DNA of 64,000 nucleotides from Trogon surrucura (taxonomy: Eukaryota > Chordata > Aves > Trogoniformes > Trogonidae): the NCBI GenBank assembly GCA_020746105.1, contig CM036617.1:162634912-162698911 (forward strand). Reading direction: 5' to 3'. The position numbers were made by a program, and so were the translations under genes. This document shows positions 24,130 to 37,689 of the stretch, one piece after another. Positions within the stretch are counted from its first letter, which is position 1. Each line of letters starts with the position of its first letter. The notes under the pieces were generated by a model that saw only the letters and a program-made list of their open reading frames with translations, was not told where the DNA came from and ran no database searches.

Positions 24130-24512
24130 GAACTTCAGATCATTTCTCCAGCCTGCTCAGGTAGCTCTGGATGACAGCACAACCTTTTTGTGTATCGGTC
24201 ACTCCTCTCAGTATTGTGTCATCATCCAGGTCATTAGTGAAGATGTTAAACAGGATCAGACCCAATGCTGACCCCCCGGGGGGCAATGGTAGTTACTGGA
24301 CCCTAGGCCTAGACATTCAGACAGTTTTCAATTCACCTCACTGTCTGCTCATCCAGCCCATACTTCAACAGGTTGTCTATGAGGACCTTATGGGAGACAG
24401 TGTTAAAAGCCTTACTGACGTCTAGGTAGAGAATACCCACTACTCTTCCCTCATCTACCAAGCCAGTTGTTTCATCATAGAAGTCTATCAGGTTGGTCAC
24501 GCACCAGGTTGG
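24130..24512 (-). mobile_element. CR1 LINE, RT-domain part of the interrupted copy
   Basis: This continues the CR1 copy that ends at 23275. Landmarks are 'catttctccagcctgctcagg', 'gtcatcatccaggtcatta' (24219-24237) and 'tcagacccaatgctgac'. The minus frame then carries reverse transcriptase motif A (YLDVSKAFNTVSHKVL) and LLKYGLDEQTVR. About 200 bp of CR1 that should lie between 23275 and 24130 is missing, judging from the copy at 41.7 kb. The element ends upstream near 24512, shortly after the LTNLIDFYDE-like segment. Confidence 0.88.
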
Positions 24513-24527
24513 GTGCCTTCTTTCCAC
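24333..24527 (-). pseudogene. CR1 ORF2 reverse transcriptase fragment (motif A)
   Basis: This 64-codon frame covers the reverse transcriptase palm segment before motif B. The readable blocks are NLIDFYDETTGLVDEGR, YLDVSKAFNTVSHKVL and NLLKYGLDEQTVR. The catalytic Asp of motif A (in YLD) is retained. The usual SKAFDTVSH block has Asn in place of its second Asp. The frame breaks off just before the motif with the QGS-type residues. It is part of a fragmented CR1 and not a functional gene. Confidence 0.85.
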
Positions 24528-26094
24528 TTAGAACTTACTTAAGTAGAACAGATTTGCAGAGAGCATCTGCCTAATACATCCTGCAACTCAGTCTTTTATA
24601 GGTATTTAAGGTTGTGCATTTAAACCAAGCAGTTTAAATGAAACTGGAAGCAAATAGCAATTCAAGACATATGTCTGACTACACCAGACAACATCTTTAC
24701 TTTCATGTTTAACAATTGGGGGAAGAAAAGAGCTGCTTAAGAAAAATTCTTCAATTTGTGGTTTTCCTTATTAGCACAGATCTATAATATCTACCTATAC
24801 AGATGCCTTTCTGTGTGCTATTAAGTGCTGATTCTTAAGCGTTAGAGATCTATTTCACCTCTACATGAGGTCTGATTTAATTATTTAGTATTCCATAAAG
24901 GCCTAGTTTGAGCTCCTCCATAAGTCATTGGAAATGCTCCCTTGATCTCAGCATGTAGGTCCCCACAAGTACCACTCAGGCTAAACACTCAGCCTCTGGA
25001 AAGAAGAATTACTTCCTGCTGTATGTGACTGAAGCTCTCCCAGCTACCCCCCTCCTTTGCCCCAGTGAGTTGCTGCAGCCTCTCTGTAAGGAACAATTGG
25101 TCCAGTGCAGAAAATAGGGAAGACAGATCCACAGGAGAGGAACATCTCCCACCATAACATCAATATTTTAAGTAGTCTTTTAACTGAGTAACACTATAGG
25201 CTGCAAGAACCTGGGTTTTTTGGTAACATCTATCTTTCAGCCACATCAGTTACCCCAGTCTCCTGTATATCTCAAACGCTTTAACCACCTGCCAACATTT
25301 GAGAAGGCTCGTGAATAACACTCAAGCTTCTGTTTACATGGCCGTATGACCTTCTCCAGGTGAAACCCCTGCCCAGATGGGGAGTGTCTATTATGTCCTG
25401 ACTCCGCAGAGAGATCAGATTGGCACTGCATTTCCTCTTTACTGAGCCCTACTACTGACCCTGAAAGGCTGACAGTATTGAGTGATATTTCTTCTAAGAA
25501 GAAAGGAGGATAAAAAGGGATGGGCTACAAAGTTTAAAGGGAAACTTAAATCTTCAAAGAGATCTTCAACGCCTGGCTGCTGCCTTACCTAAAACAGCAA
25601 GATGAACCAGTAGGATGCAAATATGAGGGAGGAGACTACAGCAGATGGCAAAGCTCATTTTTTTCACACCAAAGAAAGTCCAAAGATGAAGAAGCTAACT
25701 ATTTTAGACTGGTGTGATTATGTCTATATGCATTTTGGATTATCTGAGTGAATGAACTGTGGAGCTATATAGTCACAAATTCATGGGGTTTTAAGACGAA
25801 AGGTTGAGGTTCTGTAGAGCTGGAAGCACACTGTGGTATAGAGTTTCTGCAGAGTCAGTTGATATGAGATACAATAAGTTCTACTAGTTTTGCTTGTATG
25901 ATTTGGGCACTGAAATATCAGCCCAGAACCAAAACCCACTTCAATACATCTAAAAATTTAAGTAGCTGCTGAAGAGATCTATTCTGGAAAGCACCTAATT
26001 GTGCACTTACATTTAGGTACACTCTAAATCCTATTGATTTCAAAATGGAATTGAAGCACACACCTAAACGCTTCACTGATTTGTGATATGGTGG
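24513..26094. other. Unique noncoding stretch
   Basis: No gene is recognised. Frames are all shorter than about 65 codons. The last part (25985-26073) contains paired GCACCTAA and CACCTAAA sequences around CCTATTGATTTCAAAATGG, a pattern that fits the old dispersed motif described in the findings. Confidence 0.55.
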
Positions 26095-26655
26095 AACAAA
26101 AGAATTGCATAGTGGAACAGATTAAAGGACCATCTAATAAGGTATCCAATACCCATCAATGCCCAATAATGCATTTTGCCTTTTAGTACTATACCATGAA
26201 GAAATTTCTTCCTGACCTCAGCAGGTAACCATGCCCTAAAGCATGAGGATTGATAGCCCTTGTAATTGTATTTAGCTAGTGTCCTTGCAGATGTTCCTTT
26301 TATTTATATAAATGCTGAATCACTTCTTGAACCTGGAGAACCATCCCTCTCAATCTCTGAGGCAGTGAATACCATGTTTTAATTATACCTTTTGTAAACA
26401 ACATTACCTTTCACCCATTCACAATGTGTTGCTTTGCAATTTCATTCAATGGCTGCCAATTTATTTTTTATTACCAAAAAGGCTGACTAGCAGTGCTTTC
26501 TTGGCCTTGCTTTCACCATTTGTAATTCTCCACCTTTATTGTAGCTGCCTTTATGTATCAAATTATTATTTTCCATCTTCTGAAGTGTCCTAAAGTGAAC
26601 TACCTCACTCACTCTTCTCAGACCTCTCCTAAGTGCTTGGTCTCAGGACTCAGTC
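26095..26655 (-). mobile_element. Ancient, strongly diverged CR1-group LINE fragment
   Basis: Plus-strand landmarks are 'gaagaaatttcttcctgacc', 'aaagcatgaggattgata' (about 26238-26255), 'gaggcagtgaataccatg', 'taattataccttttgtaaa' and 'gcaatttcattcaatgg'. In order, these follow the reverse-complemented 3' UTR and ORF2 end of CR1-group elements best known to me from turtles and crocodilians. Divergence is far higher than in the bird CR1 copies here and no frame survives, so the insertion probably predates birds. The boundaries are approximate. Confidence 0.6.
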
Positions 26656-29368
26656 ACAGCTTTGGCATGAAGTCCAGCTCTGGAGTCATGCACGCAGAAA
26701 CAGACCAAGAGCTTGGCAACCTGCCATGGTGTGTGTATTCTGTCAGCTAAGCTGTCACTCCTGCCCTCTTTCCAGACCAGCATTGCCGATCATCCACATC
26801 TGAAGACTTGCATAAAGAGACTGACACCACTGTCTGCAGAACGCAAATGGCTCAAAAGGATCAGTGGCCTGCTGCTTTGTCTTGCTGTACACACGACCTC
26901 ACACAGTCACAACCTGGTTGTTGCTGCTAGTAAGCGAGTAACCAGAGGCAGACATTTCTTTGCAATAGCACCTTCTGCAACACTTTCAGAAAACCTGGAT
27001 GTTTCGTGGCAGGAAGCAATAAAATCTGTCTATACTTCCGTCTTCCTGGCATGGAAAGGGCAATAGCAGCCCTTTTTTTGTCAAATATTCTTTACTGTTT
27101 TGCTGTGAGCAGGTGGCACAGATTAATAAACCCCCCACCATTTCTTTCCTACCTCATTTCTTTTAAGTGTGGAGAATGACCATGTCTTCTTCGCCTGAGG
27201 CTGATCTCTGACAGTCTCTCATACCTGTTATTACACGTTGGTTCACTGAAATCAGTGGAGACCTCACTTTGTGGAGATACCTTAAATTCTCCATGAGAGG
27301 TTAGCTGAATATGGCCCCACATGGGATCGTTGTGCAGTGAAGGTGCAAAAAGGCAGGAGGATGGGAAAGGAGGAGGAAATCAGATGATCAGATCCCACAG
27401 CAACTTTTGCAGTGGTTAAAGGGCAACATGAAGCATTTCTGATTCTTTAGTCACTTCCTTCAGTTTTTGCAGGAGTGGATAATCTGTAAACCAAGACTGT
27501 CCTGCTTGATAATGGTGTCATGACTTCTATGGTTCTTAGTGGAAAGATTAGCATAGAGAAGTACTGACAGCCTAGAGAACCTGGTTGGAAAAGACGCCCA
27601 TGATGGAGGGAGCTGCTCACGGCCAAAGAGAAGAGATGGGCTGATGCGCTTTGGGGAGCGCAGAATCAAAGCAGGAATTGTTGATGAAGTCTGGTCAAGG
27701 ACAGTGGATGCAAGGATAGCCTCTTCACACTGAGGGAGTGGTATCCTTGGGGATGAACAAGACAAGCACAAGAGAGGAATGGGATGAGACACTGGGAAAC
27801 AGATTTTGGGGAAAAGAGCAAGATTCAAGCACGAATTTGACGCGAAAAGCAAAAAAAGGGATGAAGATACCAGTGGGGATACCAAGTTACAGGTCAAGCC
27901 AACAGGGAAGAAACTAGTTCAGAAAGGAGAAAGGAAAAGCTTTTAAAAGGGGAAATATGTATCTTCTTTCTGCTATGTCCAATATGACCAAATTAAATAA
28001 TCTTAGGCATTTCTAATCTTTCTTTCAATGGAAACTCTCCAAGGCTTTCCTGGCCTCTGCAGGCAATCACTTTAGGCTCTGAACCATGAGATATGATTAC
28101 CATTATAATTATCTTAGCTTGTATAGATACAAATGTTACTAATGGTCATAAAATTATCCAGTGTGGGCTCTTTTTTCCTTTCCTTTTAGCCAGCCTTTGC
28201 ATTAGTGTCCTTAACTTCCTAGGGCTGTGAATTTCTGAAGGGGAGTACATACCGCACAACTTAGTCCGCTCCTTGGATTTGTTCTAAATATACAGCCTTT
28301 TACAATTTCCAGCCCACAGCTTCCCTTGGGTTTCTAAAGGATTTCGAATAATGAAAAGTGAATTGGGAAATGAACTATTGTTATGGGTGAATTTTATCAG
28401 ATAGTTTCATGGAAATTGGTGGATTATTTATATATACTGTAATTGTAACACGATTCACTAAATGCATTTGAACGCTAAATGTACTGCTTATTAATTTACA
28501 TTTTAAGAGTCCTCTTGTTCTTACATTATGTGACAATATAAAAGGCACAGACTGATTAGTTTTCACTATTTCTCATATAATTATGAATACCTCAATCAAG
28601 TCTCTTCTAGTTCCTTTTTTCTTTCAGGCAAAATACAATAGGGTCCTTAAAATTTTCAGGTTTTACTTTTGATAAGGAGGTAAGATTGCCTCATTATCTG
28701 AAATATTGCCCTGTGCTTCCCCAAATTGCTGCTGGAACTATCAACATGTTATTTAACTGCACAGACTTGCACATACCCAAGGCATCCAGATAGGTTTAAT
28801 GGCCACTTATGCCTGCACGGGGTAATTACCACAATGCCACCTCACTCCTCACTTCACCCTGCAAGTCTTTGATTCAGTAAGATATGCAACCTTGTGCCTG
28901 ATTTAGAAAATGGCCCAGACGAAGCCAATGGACTTCTTCAAATGATTTTGATTGGTGATAAGCTTAAACTCTGCATTGGAAGAAGGCCTAAGTGGCTCCA
29001 CGAAAATGGCAGGCAAGCTTTTGGTGGGCAGTTCTTTGAGGTGGGGGCTGTCTTTTTAGCCTGTGCTCCTATGTTTGGGATGCAGCTAGTGCTGCTGACA
29101 CCACCACAAATATGCTCAGAGAGCAGCAGAATTAGTAAAGCCCTGTTTCACCTACATTTATACCCCTGCTCCTCTCTTCTAACTACCTTTCTTCCCAGTA
29201 CCTATACAATGTCATTGTTTGTGGGACTTTCCATAGCCTGCCTTCTCCTTTGGCTATGCCATGGGACTGCATCCCCCTCCCGTGTCCCTCATTTGGCAGG
29301 CAATATTGTCCTGCAGCAGACCTACATGGATGGGCTGAGCAAAGCAGATAACTGAAGAGCTCACTTTC
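26656..29368. other. Unique noncoding stretch
   Basis: No gene is supported. The longest frames are 145 codons (27460-27897, minus) and 153 codons (28894-29355, plus). The second encodes a stretch of hydrophobic residues near its end (about residues 105-125) but matches nothing I know, and it stops just before a CR1 tail. No splice signals or promoter are convincing. Confidence 0.5.
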
Positions 29369-29530
29369 GTAGAATCACAGGCTCATAGAATCGTGGAATC
29401 ATAGAATGGCTTGGGTTGGAATACACCTTAAAGATCACCTAGTTCCAACCCCACTGCCATGGGCAGGGGCACCTTTCATTAGGTCAGGTTGCTCAAACAC
29501 CATCCAACCTGGCCTTGAACACTTTTAAAC
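29369..29530 (-). mobile_element. CR1 3' UTR fragment, about 160 bp
   Basis: The fragment opens with three degenerate ATAGAATC-type tail units. It continues through 'ttgggttggaatacacctt', 'ccactgccatgggcagggg' and 'caacctggccttgaacac', the reverse complement of the CR1 3' end. It belongs to the 'gccatgggcaggg' tail subfamily. Only the 3' UTR and the last ORF2 codons remain. Confidence 0.92.
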
Positions 29531-32500
29531 TTTTCCTTCTATGTTAACATTGATTTGGATCCCTTTCCTCTATCCAGTCCCAATTCTTACAAAGGCATAG
29601 GAGTTTCAGATCTCTGAAATCTCCTTAAAGGTTGATTGAAATTAAGCAGTGGCTTAAACCTACACAGGGAAGGAGGTGGGAAAGCAGCAGGCAGAAGGAA
29701 AATCTCATAAGGCTTGTTTCCTCAGGAAATGAGGATAATAAATAAATAATTGAGAATCAGGCTGCAGGTATCTATGATTATATGAGCAAGATTAGTTTCT
29801 TTTTCCCATAATGACACTCTTTCTAAGAGCCTTGCTCTGGGCTTCTTACATGGCTAGAAGTATTTCACAAACCTGTCAATCACAAGAACACAAAAGGTAG
29901 TTAACCTGGTAACTCTTGGATTTCTTTGCTATTTCCATGCTATTTCTCTCCAAATTCCTGTAGCAAGAATATTCAATTCTGGGGAGGGGAAATAAATAGG
30001 GTACGTGCTGCCTGACAGGTGGGAGAGATCAATGAACTTTCACATGCCTGTGATTCACACGGCAGGTCATGAATGACACATGTTTTATCAACAATCTCTC
30101 CTCTTTTCTCAGTGGAGACTTATTGCCTTTGGTCCATGGAGCCCTCTGGGGTGGTAGTGAGAAGATACTATTCCTGGCATGATACAGCAGATTATTGCTG
30201 ACTGAACTCCACCATCAAGTTAGAGAAAATGCTCCAGGTGAGAGTGAGCCCAGCTGGGGAATTGGCTGTGGTGTCCTGCAGGGCAGATGGAGACTTCTGC
30301 AAGGCCTCTTCTGCTTTTGGCTTTGTCCTGAATTCAGCCACTCCTAATAAAAGCTGTAGCACTGTCCACCTGTGCCTGTTAAGGTAGGTCTTTGCTGCTT
30401 TCCTCCTCCCTTCCGCTAACACTTTCAGAAGACAGGCTGCATGTGCGTGCACCTGTGTGTGTGTGCAAGAGAAATGGACACAATGAGCTGGACTCTTCCC
30501 TGCTGCTGACACCACACTTCCACCTCAGCAAGATGCTGCCCTGGCAGGAGCTGCCAGCCTTCCAGCAAAGCACCATCCATCAGCTGGAGCATTAGGCTGC
30601 TCACTATGGAAGCCAAGCCTATTAAAAGACAGTCCATCTCGGGGACATAGTGAGAGATGCATCGGCCAGACTCAACATTAAGAGAAGCAGCAGACTTCCT
30701 GCACTCAGCATTTCCACTTGAAAACAAGCCTGCTAAATGATTTCTTTGCATGCTCCTTAGCTTGCCTCCACAGGCCTCCCAGGCTGATGTGTTTATTCTA
30801 TTTCCTGGCTGCATTCTTAGTCAATTTTTCCTCTTGTCATAAAAGAAATAAAAGTTTACCAAACAGATGAATAATTCTGATTAACTACAAATGGTTGGAT
30901 CCCAGAGGTGTCCCTGTGGTGCAATTATCCACTCCCCCTTTACTGCAACAGAAGAGCATCTCTTTATATTTCTGTCCGATGACGACACTGCAGTAATTTA
31001 GTGCCCTGCAGGCAAATACCATGGCTCTGCCTTGCCCACCTCCAGCCACTGGAGGCACATCTTACAGCTGGGACTATAGGACAAAGCATTATAAGGACTT
31101 CTCCCACACTATTAGGTGGATAAACCAGCAACCTCTACTCTGGATTAACCCAGGGAACACATCCCTGAAGATGCCGAGTCTCTTAAAGCCCAGTATATGT
31201 ACTTACAGACACAGTAGCTACCTTTCAGCATTTACATTTTTTGCAGTGCTGCTGTGCTGGAGTGGAGCTGCTCACAGCTCTCACTGTGCCCGTGGTCAGC
31301 AGCTCTCTAACAAGACAAAGGTTTTATGAGCACTGGATAACTACAGCCTGGCTTCCAGTCTCCGTTCCCCCATCAGAGGTTGTTTGCCTTTTTAACCACA
31401 CAAAGGCAGCAGTGCTGGCTCCTCCATCCTCTGTTATTAGCTGTTAACAGATCTACTGGAGAAAGCAGTTACTATTGTCTCTGCTGTGGTGAAGGCTTTG
31501 CCTGAGGAGCAACTTATCTTCCCACATGCTCAGATCCTTGTTTTTGTCTTGTCTTTCATGAGAGGTGTGTATACAAATTGGTGGAGCACAGGACAAGCAC
31601 TTTCCAAGCCAATATCAGACCTGGAAGTGGCAAGAGAGAGCTGAGGACAGCTGAGAACCTGGCCACTCAGCCTGAGAATGGTGCTGGGTGCATCTGGCTA
31701 TTCTGTTGCAGGGTCCTTAGCTGGTGTGAATATGGTTCTCACGTCTGTCTCTATGTGAGAAGGGAACTATTTGGGCCATCATAAGAACAGAGATAAGATG
31801 TTACAAAGCCATATATCAAGCAAGATGAATTTTCCTTTGTATAATGTGTGATTCTGCAGGCAGATTACTACAGAAGGTGTATTTACACTGATATGCTGGT
31901 GTGCTTGTTGTGTTGGGTACAGCTCTTAGAATGACCATTACTAGGGAAACCAGCTTGTGTTGCAGAAGAACCTAGAGTGTAGAGCATGCTGATTTATCCT
32001 GTTTCTTGTAGGAGAGATCTCAGGACTTTGACTGGCAAATGCCAGAGCTCTGTGCCTTCAGACACAGGAAATTTAATAGCTACCTTTTGAGACTGCATGT
32101 GTGTCTCTTGTAGGTTCAGCAGGAGTGCTACCCATTACTATTGCATACCCTTCCTGTAGCTCCAAACTTTGGTGATGTGGGTTTGATTTGCTATCAAGCT
32201 AGTCACGAGAGCTTATACTTTCAGCTGTAAGGCTAGACTATGTCTTCCTTCTACTGGGCTTGAACATGCACTCTGCATCTCCATTTATTGACAGCATTTC
32301 TTACAAAACAGAATAGATCTAACAGGATTCATGGAGGGAGATTCAGTGCCATGCTTCGGTGAAAAGGACCTTACTAAAGGAAATAAATTTCAGGAATGTT
32401 CTCCATTCCCTCCTCTGATCAAGATGTTCAGCCCAGATGTATCTCTAGGCTACATGGTATTCAGGAATCATACTTCCTCACAGCCTCTTCTGGATCTCCT

Positions 32501-35500
32501 TCCTTTATAAAGATATACATTTAGATATTCACTGGGAAAGAAAAACTCCCTGTTAAGGAAGACAGGAGCAATCGGAGCTTCAGTTTCTCCTTCAGTGAGT
32601 TTTTACAAAAGCTCAGATGAGAAAGAGAAAACAAAACACAGTATAAGCCTGAAAAGCTTGAAAACAACCTATCTATAGGTACAATAAATAACAGCCTCTG
32701 TAGGAGTCATTAGGTCAGTCCAATGCTCTGCAGTAAAAGCCCATGTGGCATCTTTTCCACATCATTTCCCTTACCCACCTCTCTGTTAAACCTCATTCAG
32801 GCAGAGGCCAAAACTTGGAGCTGTTCTGTCTCACCAGCACCCTTCTGGGATCACCCTCATGCCCACCACTGCTTGATACTTGAGCAGGGCCCTCTGACAA
32901 AAATGGAGGAGATTCTTCTCACACCATTTTCACTCAGCAGTTTTAGTTAGGGTGTCTCCCAAAAAGCCACATCACAGGTCTCCACACCCAAGGACTTCAC
33001 AAAGCTGTCTGTACCAGACCTGCACTGGGAAAAGGGAAGGAGAACTGAAAAAAGGACCCAGGACAAACCCAGCTGTTCCTCTTTGCATTTGGAAAAGTCT
33101 GTCAGGACACAGAGGATGAGTGAAGGGGCTGCTCTGGTGTCCAGTGCAGGATATATCCCTAAAGCACCCTCAGTCTTGGTCTTTCTCAGATCTTTCCAGC
33201 TACCTTGTGCTCAACTACATATGTTTCTATGCCATCATTGCCGTAAAAAACAGGATTAATTTCAGTCAAAATGGTCGTAGAGCCAAACTTCAGCATTTAA
33301 CATTCTCCCAAAGAAAATGTTTGGGGTTACTTTGGAGTTTTAATTAAAAATGCTAATTAAAAGTTTTAATTCAAATTCAGGAGGAGCAGAGTTTCTGTCT
33401 CCTTCCCCCAAATACTTATTCAAGTTTTTAATTTGGGGAAATTTTAATCTTTAATTTTTTTTTTTTGTTCTTTATGCATATTTAGTACATTTTAGCAAGA
33501 CTCCTTTTGTCTAATTATTCAGAAAAGTAGGCCGTGTTTCTTCTTAAAAATCCCACGGACCCCAAATTAACTCTAGAATGTTGTAGGAGGTTAAATTTAT
33601 TACCATCTTTCTGACTTCCATCGATTGGCAATGCAGCTATTTCTGCTGTACATTTTCCTTCCTTTCAATGTCATTATTATTTGTTTTTTGTAGCGTGGGA
33701 GGCTCTACCCATCCTACCTAATTCTGAATTAGGACTCCACTGTGCTAACTATTGTACAAACACAAAAGAAAACCACGCTTCTTACCCCAAGTGTGTAGGG
33801 TTGTGAGATGGCAATGAAGAGCTCAGTAACACAGCTGGAACAGAAGCAGCAGCTGCTGCACCAGAGTCAAGGATTTTTGGGGGTGTCACAGCTCTGATGC
33901 CGTTAATGTGATTTTGGAGGAGAATAGTGTAAAGGCAACTGTGGATTTTGATGGGAACCTATTGAAAGTTGAAGGTGCCATGCAGGGAAAAGTGCAAAGG
34001 TGTTTATCAAAAATGGTAACATAAGCAGAAAAAAAAAAACAGGGTCACTTAAATTATAGTTACCACGCTGCAGCTTTCACTTTAACTCTGCTGCTGCTGA
34101 AAGGGATTTTGTTCCTCTGATTAGCTCGGGGGTGTTGTTATTATTTCAAGACTTGCCATGAGGATGCAACACTAGCAAATGAATCTGACACATTATCTGA
34201 GCCCGTGTGAATAAGATAAATCTCAATATCTAGAGGACAAAATCACTGCCAGAAGCAATAGCTGGTTCACAAAATAAGTTTCTCTACACCAAAGAGTCAG
34301 CACAGGCTCAGCAAAATCCCATTTAAATCCTTGGGTTACAGAGATGAAGCACAACTAGAAAACGAGCCTTAAATTGTAGTCCTGGTCTAGGTAATTTTCA
34401 TGCAAGTGTGTATAATTTTGAAGACATGAGATCTCTGGTTTCCCAGCACCCCAACATATATACTGCTTTCCTTGCTGATAAGCTGAAAAGCCACTTCAAT
34501 ACCGCAGACTGCAGAGAGAACGGCTGTATTTATATCCTGCTGGAGTACTTCTTCAGAGGTTTTGGGAACGCCTGCAAAATTTGCAGGTCAGCATTTTGCA
34601 GTAATGAGTAGATGGAAACTGTAAATCACTTCCCACACTCAAGTTATGTGATCTGCCCCTCCACAACAGTTAATAATCAAATCTGTAAAAAAAAAACCAA
34701 CAAACCAACAAACCACAACCAAACAAAAACCAACAACAACACTATAAGGGCTTTTTCCTTCACAGCTGCTTTAGTGCAAGCATGAGTGTCTAAACAATCA
34801 CACTGATGGTTTCCCAGATTTGGAAGGGATGCGAAGGTTCAAGGGAGCAGATGGGAACGAATAGCTGCTGGGAGACAGCAGCAAGCATCGAATTGACAGA
34901 GCACAGAGGAGTGAACAGGATAATAGTTATGCAATGCATAAACACAATCATAACCTTTCTGAAGTGGAGGCTATGGTAATTTACATCATCATTCATGGAG
35001 ATGCCACTGGATACCCTGTGCTGGAAGTGACTCTGCACCAGCAGACTCACAAGGTCCTTTGCTCTTCTGCTCCTGCAGCTGTGCTGCTGGTGACCAATAC
35101 TCCCTAAGCTGGAGAATCAATTGACAACATCATGTCCTCACTAATGCTGAGAGGATGCTCTAAACTTTAACGCTTCCAGGCAATCCCAACAGGATGCTCC
35201 AAAAATATGAGAGGACGAGAACATAAAATAAAACACCACCACCACAAAACCCAGGGTATAATATAGCTGTAACCCTCTGTACTCGCTGTGTAAGGCCAAG
35301 TAAGCTACTTCAAGTGATGCTCCCAAAAGACATGCTAAAACAAGAGGAAACACCAGGGAGCTTCATATGTTGCCTTCATCTTGGTGAATCAGACCTGTTC
35401 TATTTATTTATTCCTCTAATTTATAGACTATCTACTGCCATGGCAGAAGGGTGTTTATTTACAAGTAGAAGAACATAAATTCTGATAAATGCCTTAAAAC

Positions 35501-37689
35501 CTGAAGAACAAAGCTTAAGAAAAAACCCCAAACTCTGAGCTACTACACAGGCTATTGCAAGCTCCAGGGTTTTTAACAGAGCTGGCTGGTAAAAATAAAA
35601 CACTCTGAGGATTTTTTTGAAGGCATTGAAATAAAGGTCAATGGACATATTTTCAAAAACATATGTGTGATTTAGAAAACAAAGTCTCATTTTTGAGACC
35701 CATTACAAGTGGCTAGAATTTAATTCCAGTGAAATTATTGGAGATTATATACCTCTCATCTTGGAGGACGTGTACCTAAAAGGTCTTGTATTCTTTCAGT
35801 GTCTTTTAGTTTTAGGACTTTAGGTCTGAATCAGTTTCGTAATTGAGCCTTAGGTGCCTCAGTCATTTGGATTGTGTAAAACTGCATTGAAAAACCCAAA
35901 TGCCTTTAGCAATCTGAACCTTGGGGGATGAGTGTCTCCTGACATTGAATGAGACTGGGCTTGAAGGCCGCATTCATTGAGACTGAAGCAAGTTAAGCAC
36001 CTCAGGACCATCTGTCCAAGGAAGAATTTTTCAAAGGCACAGAGAGCTGTGAGGACCTTAGTGTTTTCTGATATGGGTTAAGAGGTGATTTTTCAAAGGA
36101 AATACATCAATAAGGAACTTAACTAACACAAAGGAGAGAGAAGCTTCCCAATCAGATACAACTAAGTCTTACAACTTAAGCCTGTTAAGGAAGACTTTTA
36201 ACTATGAATCTTCTTAACCTTTCTATGAAGTTACAGGAGTGGGAAAGTCCCCTCCAAATCTCTTGAAGACCAGAATTTTTCTACAAAAACTTGAAGTGAA
36301 GGAGGAAACCTATTGCAATACTTTGCCCTCCTTACCACTAGCACTTTCCCTCATGTTTAATCTGATACTGCCTTGCTTAAAGCTTTTCCCTATTATTTCT
36401 CACCCTAGCTACCACAGACATGGACATAATCTTTCTTTGTGGAAGTTTTCTGTATGTCTGAAGACAGTTATGTTTTTGCTCAATCCTCTTTTATTTACAA
36501 AAAATAAATACAATTCATTCAATCTGTCCTTGAAGAAATTTAACTTCTCATCTGTGCTTCAAATGATGGGTGCAAATCAGCTATAACTGGTGTTGGAGAT
36601 GGATATCCTCTGCACTGACTTGGGTTAACAACAAACTCCCTCAAAAAATGCAGCGGAAGACTGGAACTCAGACTAGGGTGAGACTCAGTGGCATAGGTAA
36701 TGCAGCATTGATCCTTCAGGCTCGTAGACACAGACCACTGGCTGGTCTGCATGCCCAAACAGGCAGCAGCATTTTTGTTACACCTGCAAACAAAGCAAAC
36801 CTGTGAGACCTAATATATTTGTGAAGGGAACAAAGATAAATGAAGGATTTTTAATTTTTACTTTTCTTTCCCCTGAGACTGGAGAAGCATGGGAGCTTGT
36901 GACCAGTTTCTTCAAAAGCGACATGGAACCTTGCTGGCTTTGAAAATGGATTGTCTGATGTTTATGAGTATCATTATCAGACTTTTTCTGTCAAAAGGGA
37001 TGGAACTGACTCTAATCAGCTTTCACCTTTCAAGGCAAATGCAGCATGCACTGCATGCAAACCTTCAGGGAGAATTTTGGTGAGGATCTCTGCACTGTGA
37101 ATTCATTGTGCTCAGTATCTCAAGTTAGGGGTGAACAACTGGTATTAATGAACGTGGGCTGGATGACTTGGTCACCAACACACCTAGCGATTCTGGGGCT
37201 TAGGAAATGTAATTGAGTTCAGTCTTCTGATAACTAGGAAGGTATACTTGAACGTAATATCTGAGAGATATGCTAGCTTTAAATCTGTGCTAGCCAAACA
37301 ACTCATGAAGAAGAGAAAAATATTCATCATCATTGCAGGAAAGACTTGGAGTAAGAGGAGGAGAATTAACACATTGCTTAAAATACATATATTCCCAGTT
37401 TTTAAAGCATCTATATGCTTTTACTAAGAGAAAATATTATGTTATGTGATTATAGTACTTCCAGACAGGGAAAATAATTTCTTAGACACCTTGTGTTAAA
37501 CTCTCCTTTTGGCTAATAAATACATAACACTTATGTAAACTGTTAGAATGCAAAAATATATTTTTCATCAGTGGGGAGGCTGTTTGCATTAAAAACATAA
37601 TTACTGCTACTAAGGTGCCATTCTGTGGAGGTTAGCATATCTAAACAAAGTCTATGGTCCTGGAGATTTTCTCAAAGCGCTATTAGAAT
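29531..37689. other. Long unique noncoding stretch
   Basis: No gene, RNA or young mobile element is recognised in about 8 kb. Three minus-strand and two plus-strand frames cross the same GC-richer patch at 30192-30814. The mixture of strands and frames argues against real coding, and none has a known domain. An A/C-rich tract lies at 34686-34741. Around 35770-36110 there are several ACCTAAA and TTAGGTGCCT motifs that may belong to an old dispersed repeat. The rest looks like neutral AT-rich DNA. Confidence 0.5.
34686..34741. repeat. A-rich (ACCAACAA)n low-complexity tract
   Basis: A run of A is followed by CCAACAAA-type units (about five imperfect copies) and then by CAACAACAAC. There is no element body next to it, so it is best treated as a simple repeat. 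Confidence 0.75.

Noticed and set aside
28894-29355. 153-codon plus-strand frame with a hydrophobic segment
   Set aside because: No known motif and no exon signals I could defend. It ends just before a CR1 tail.
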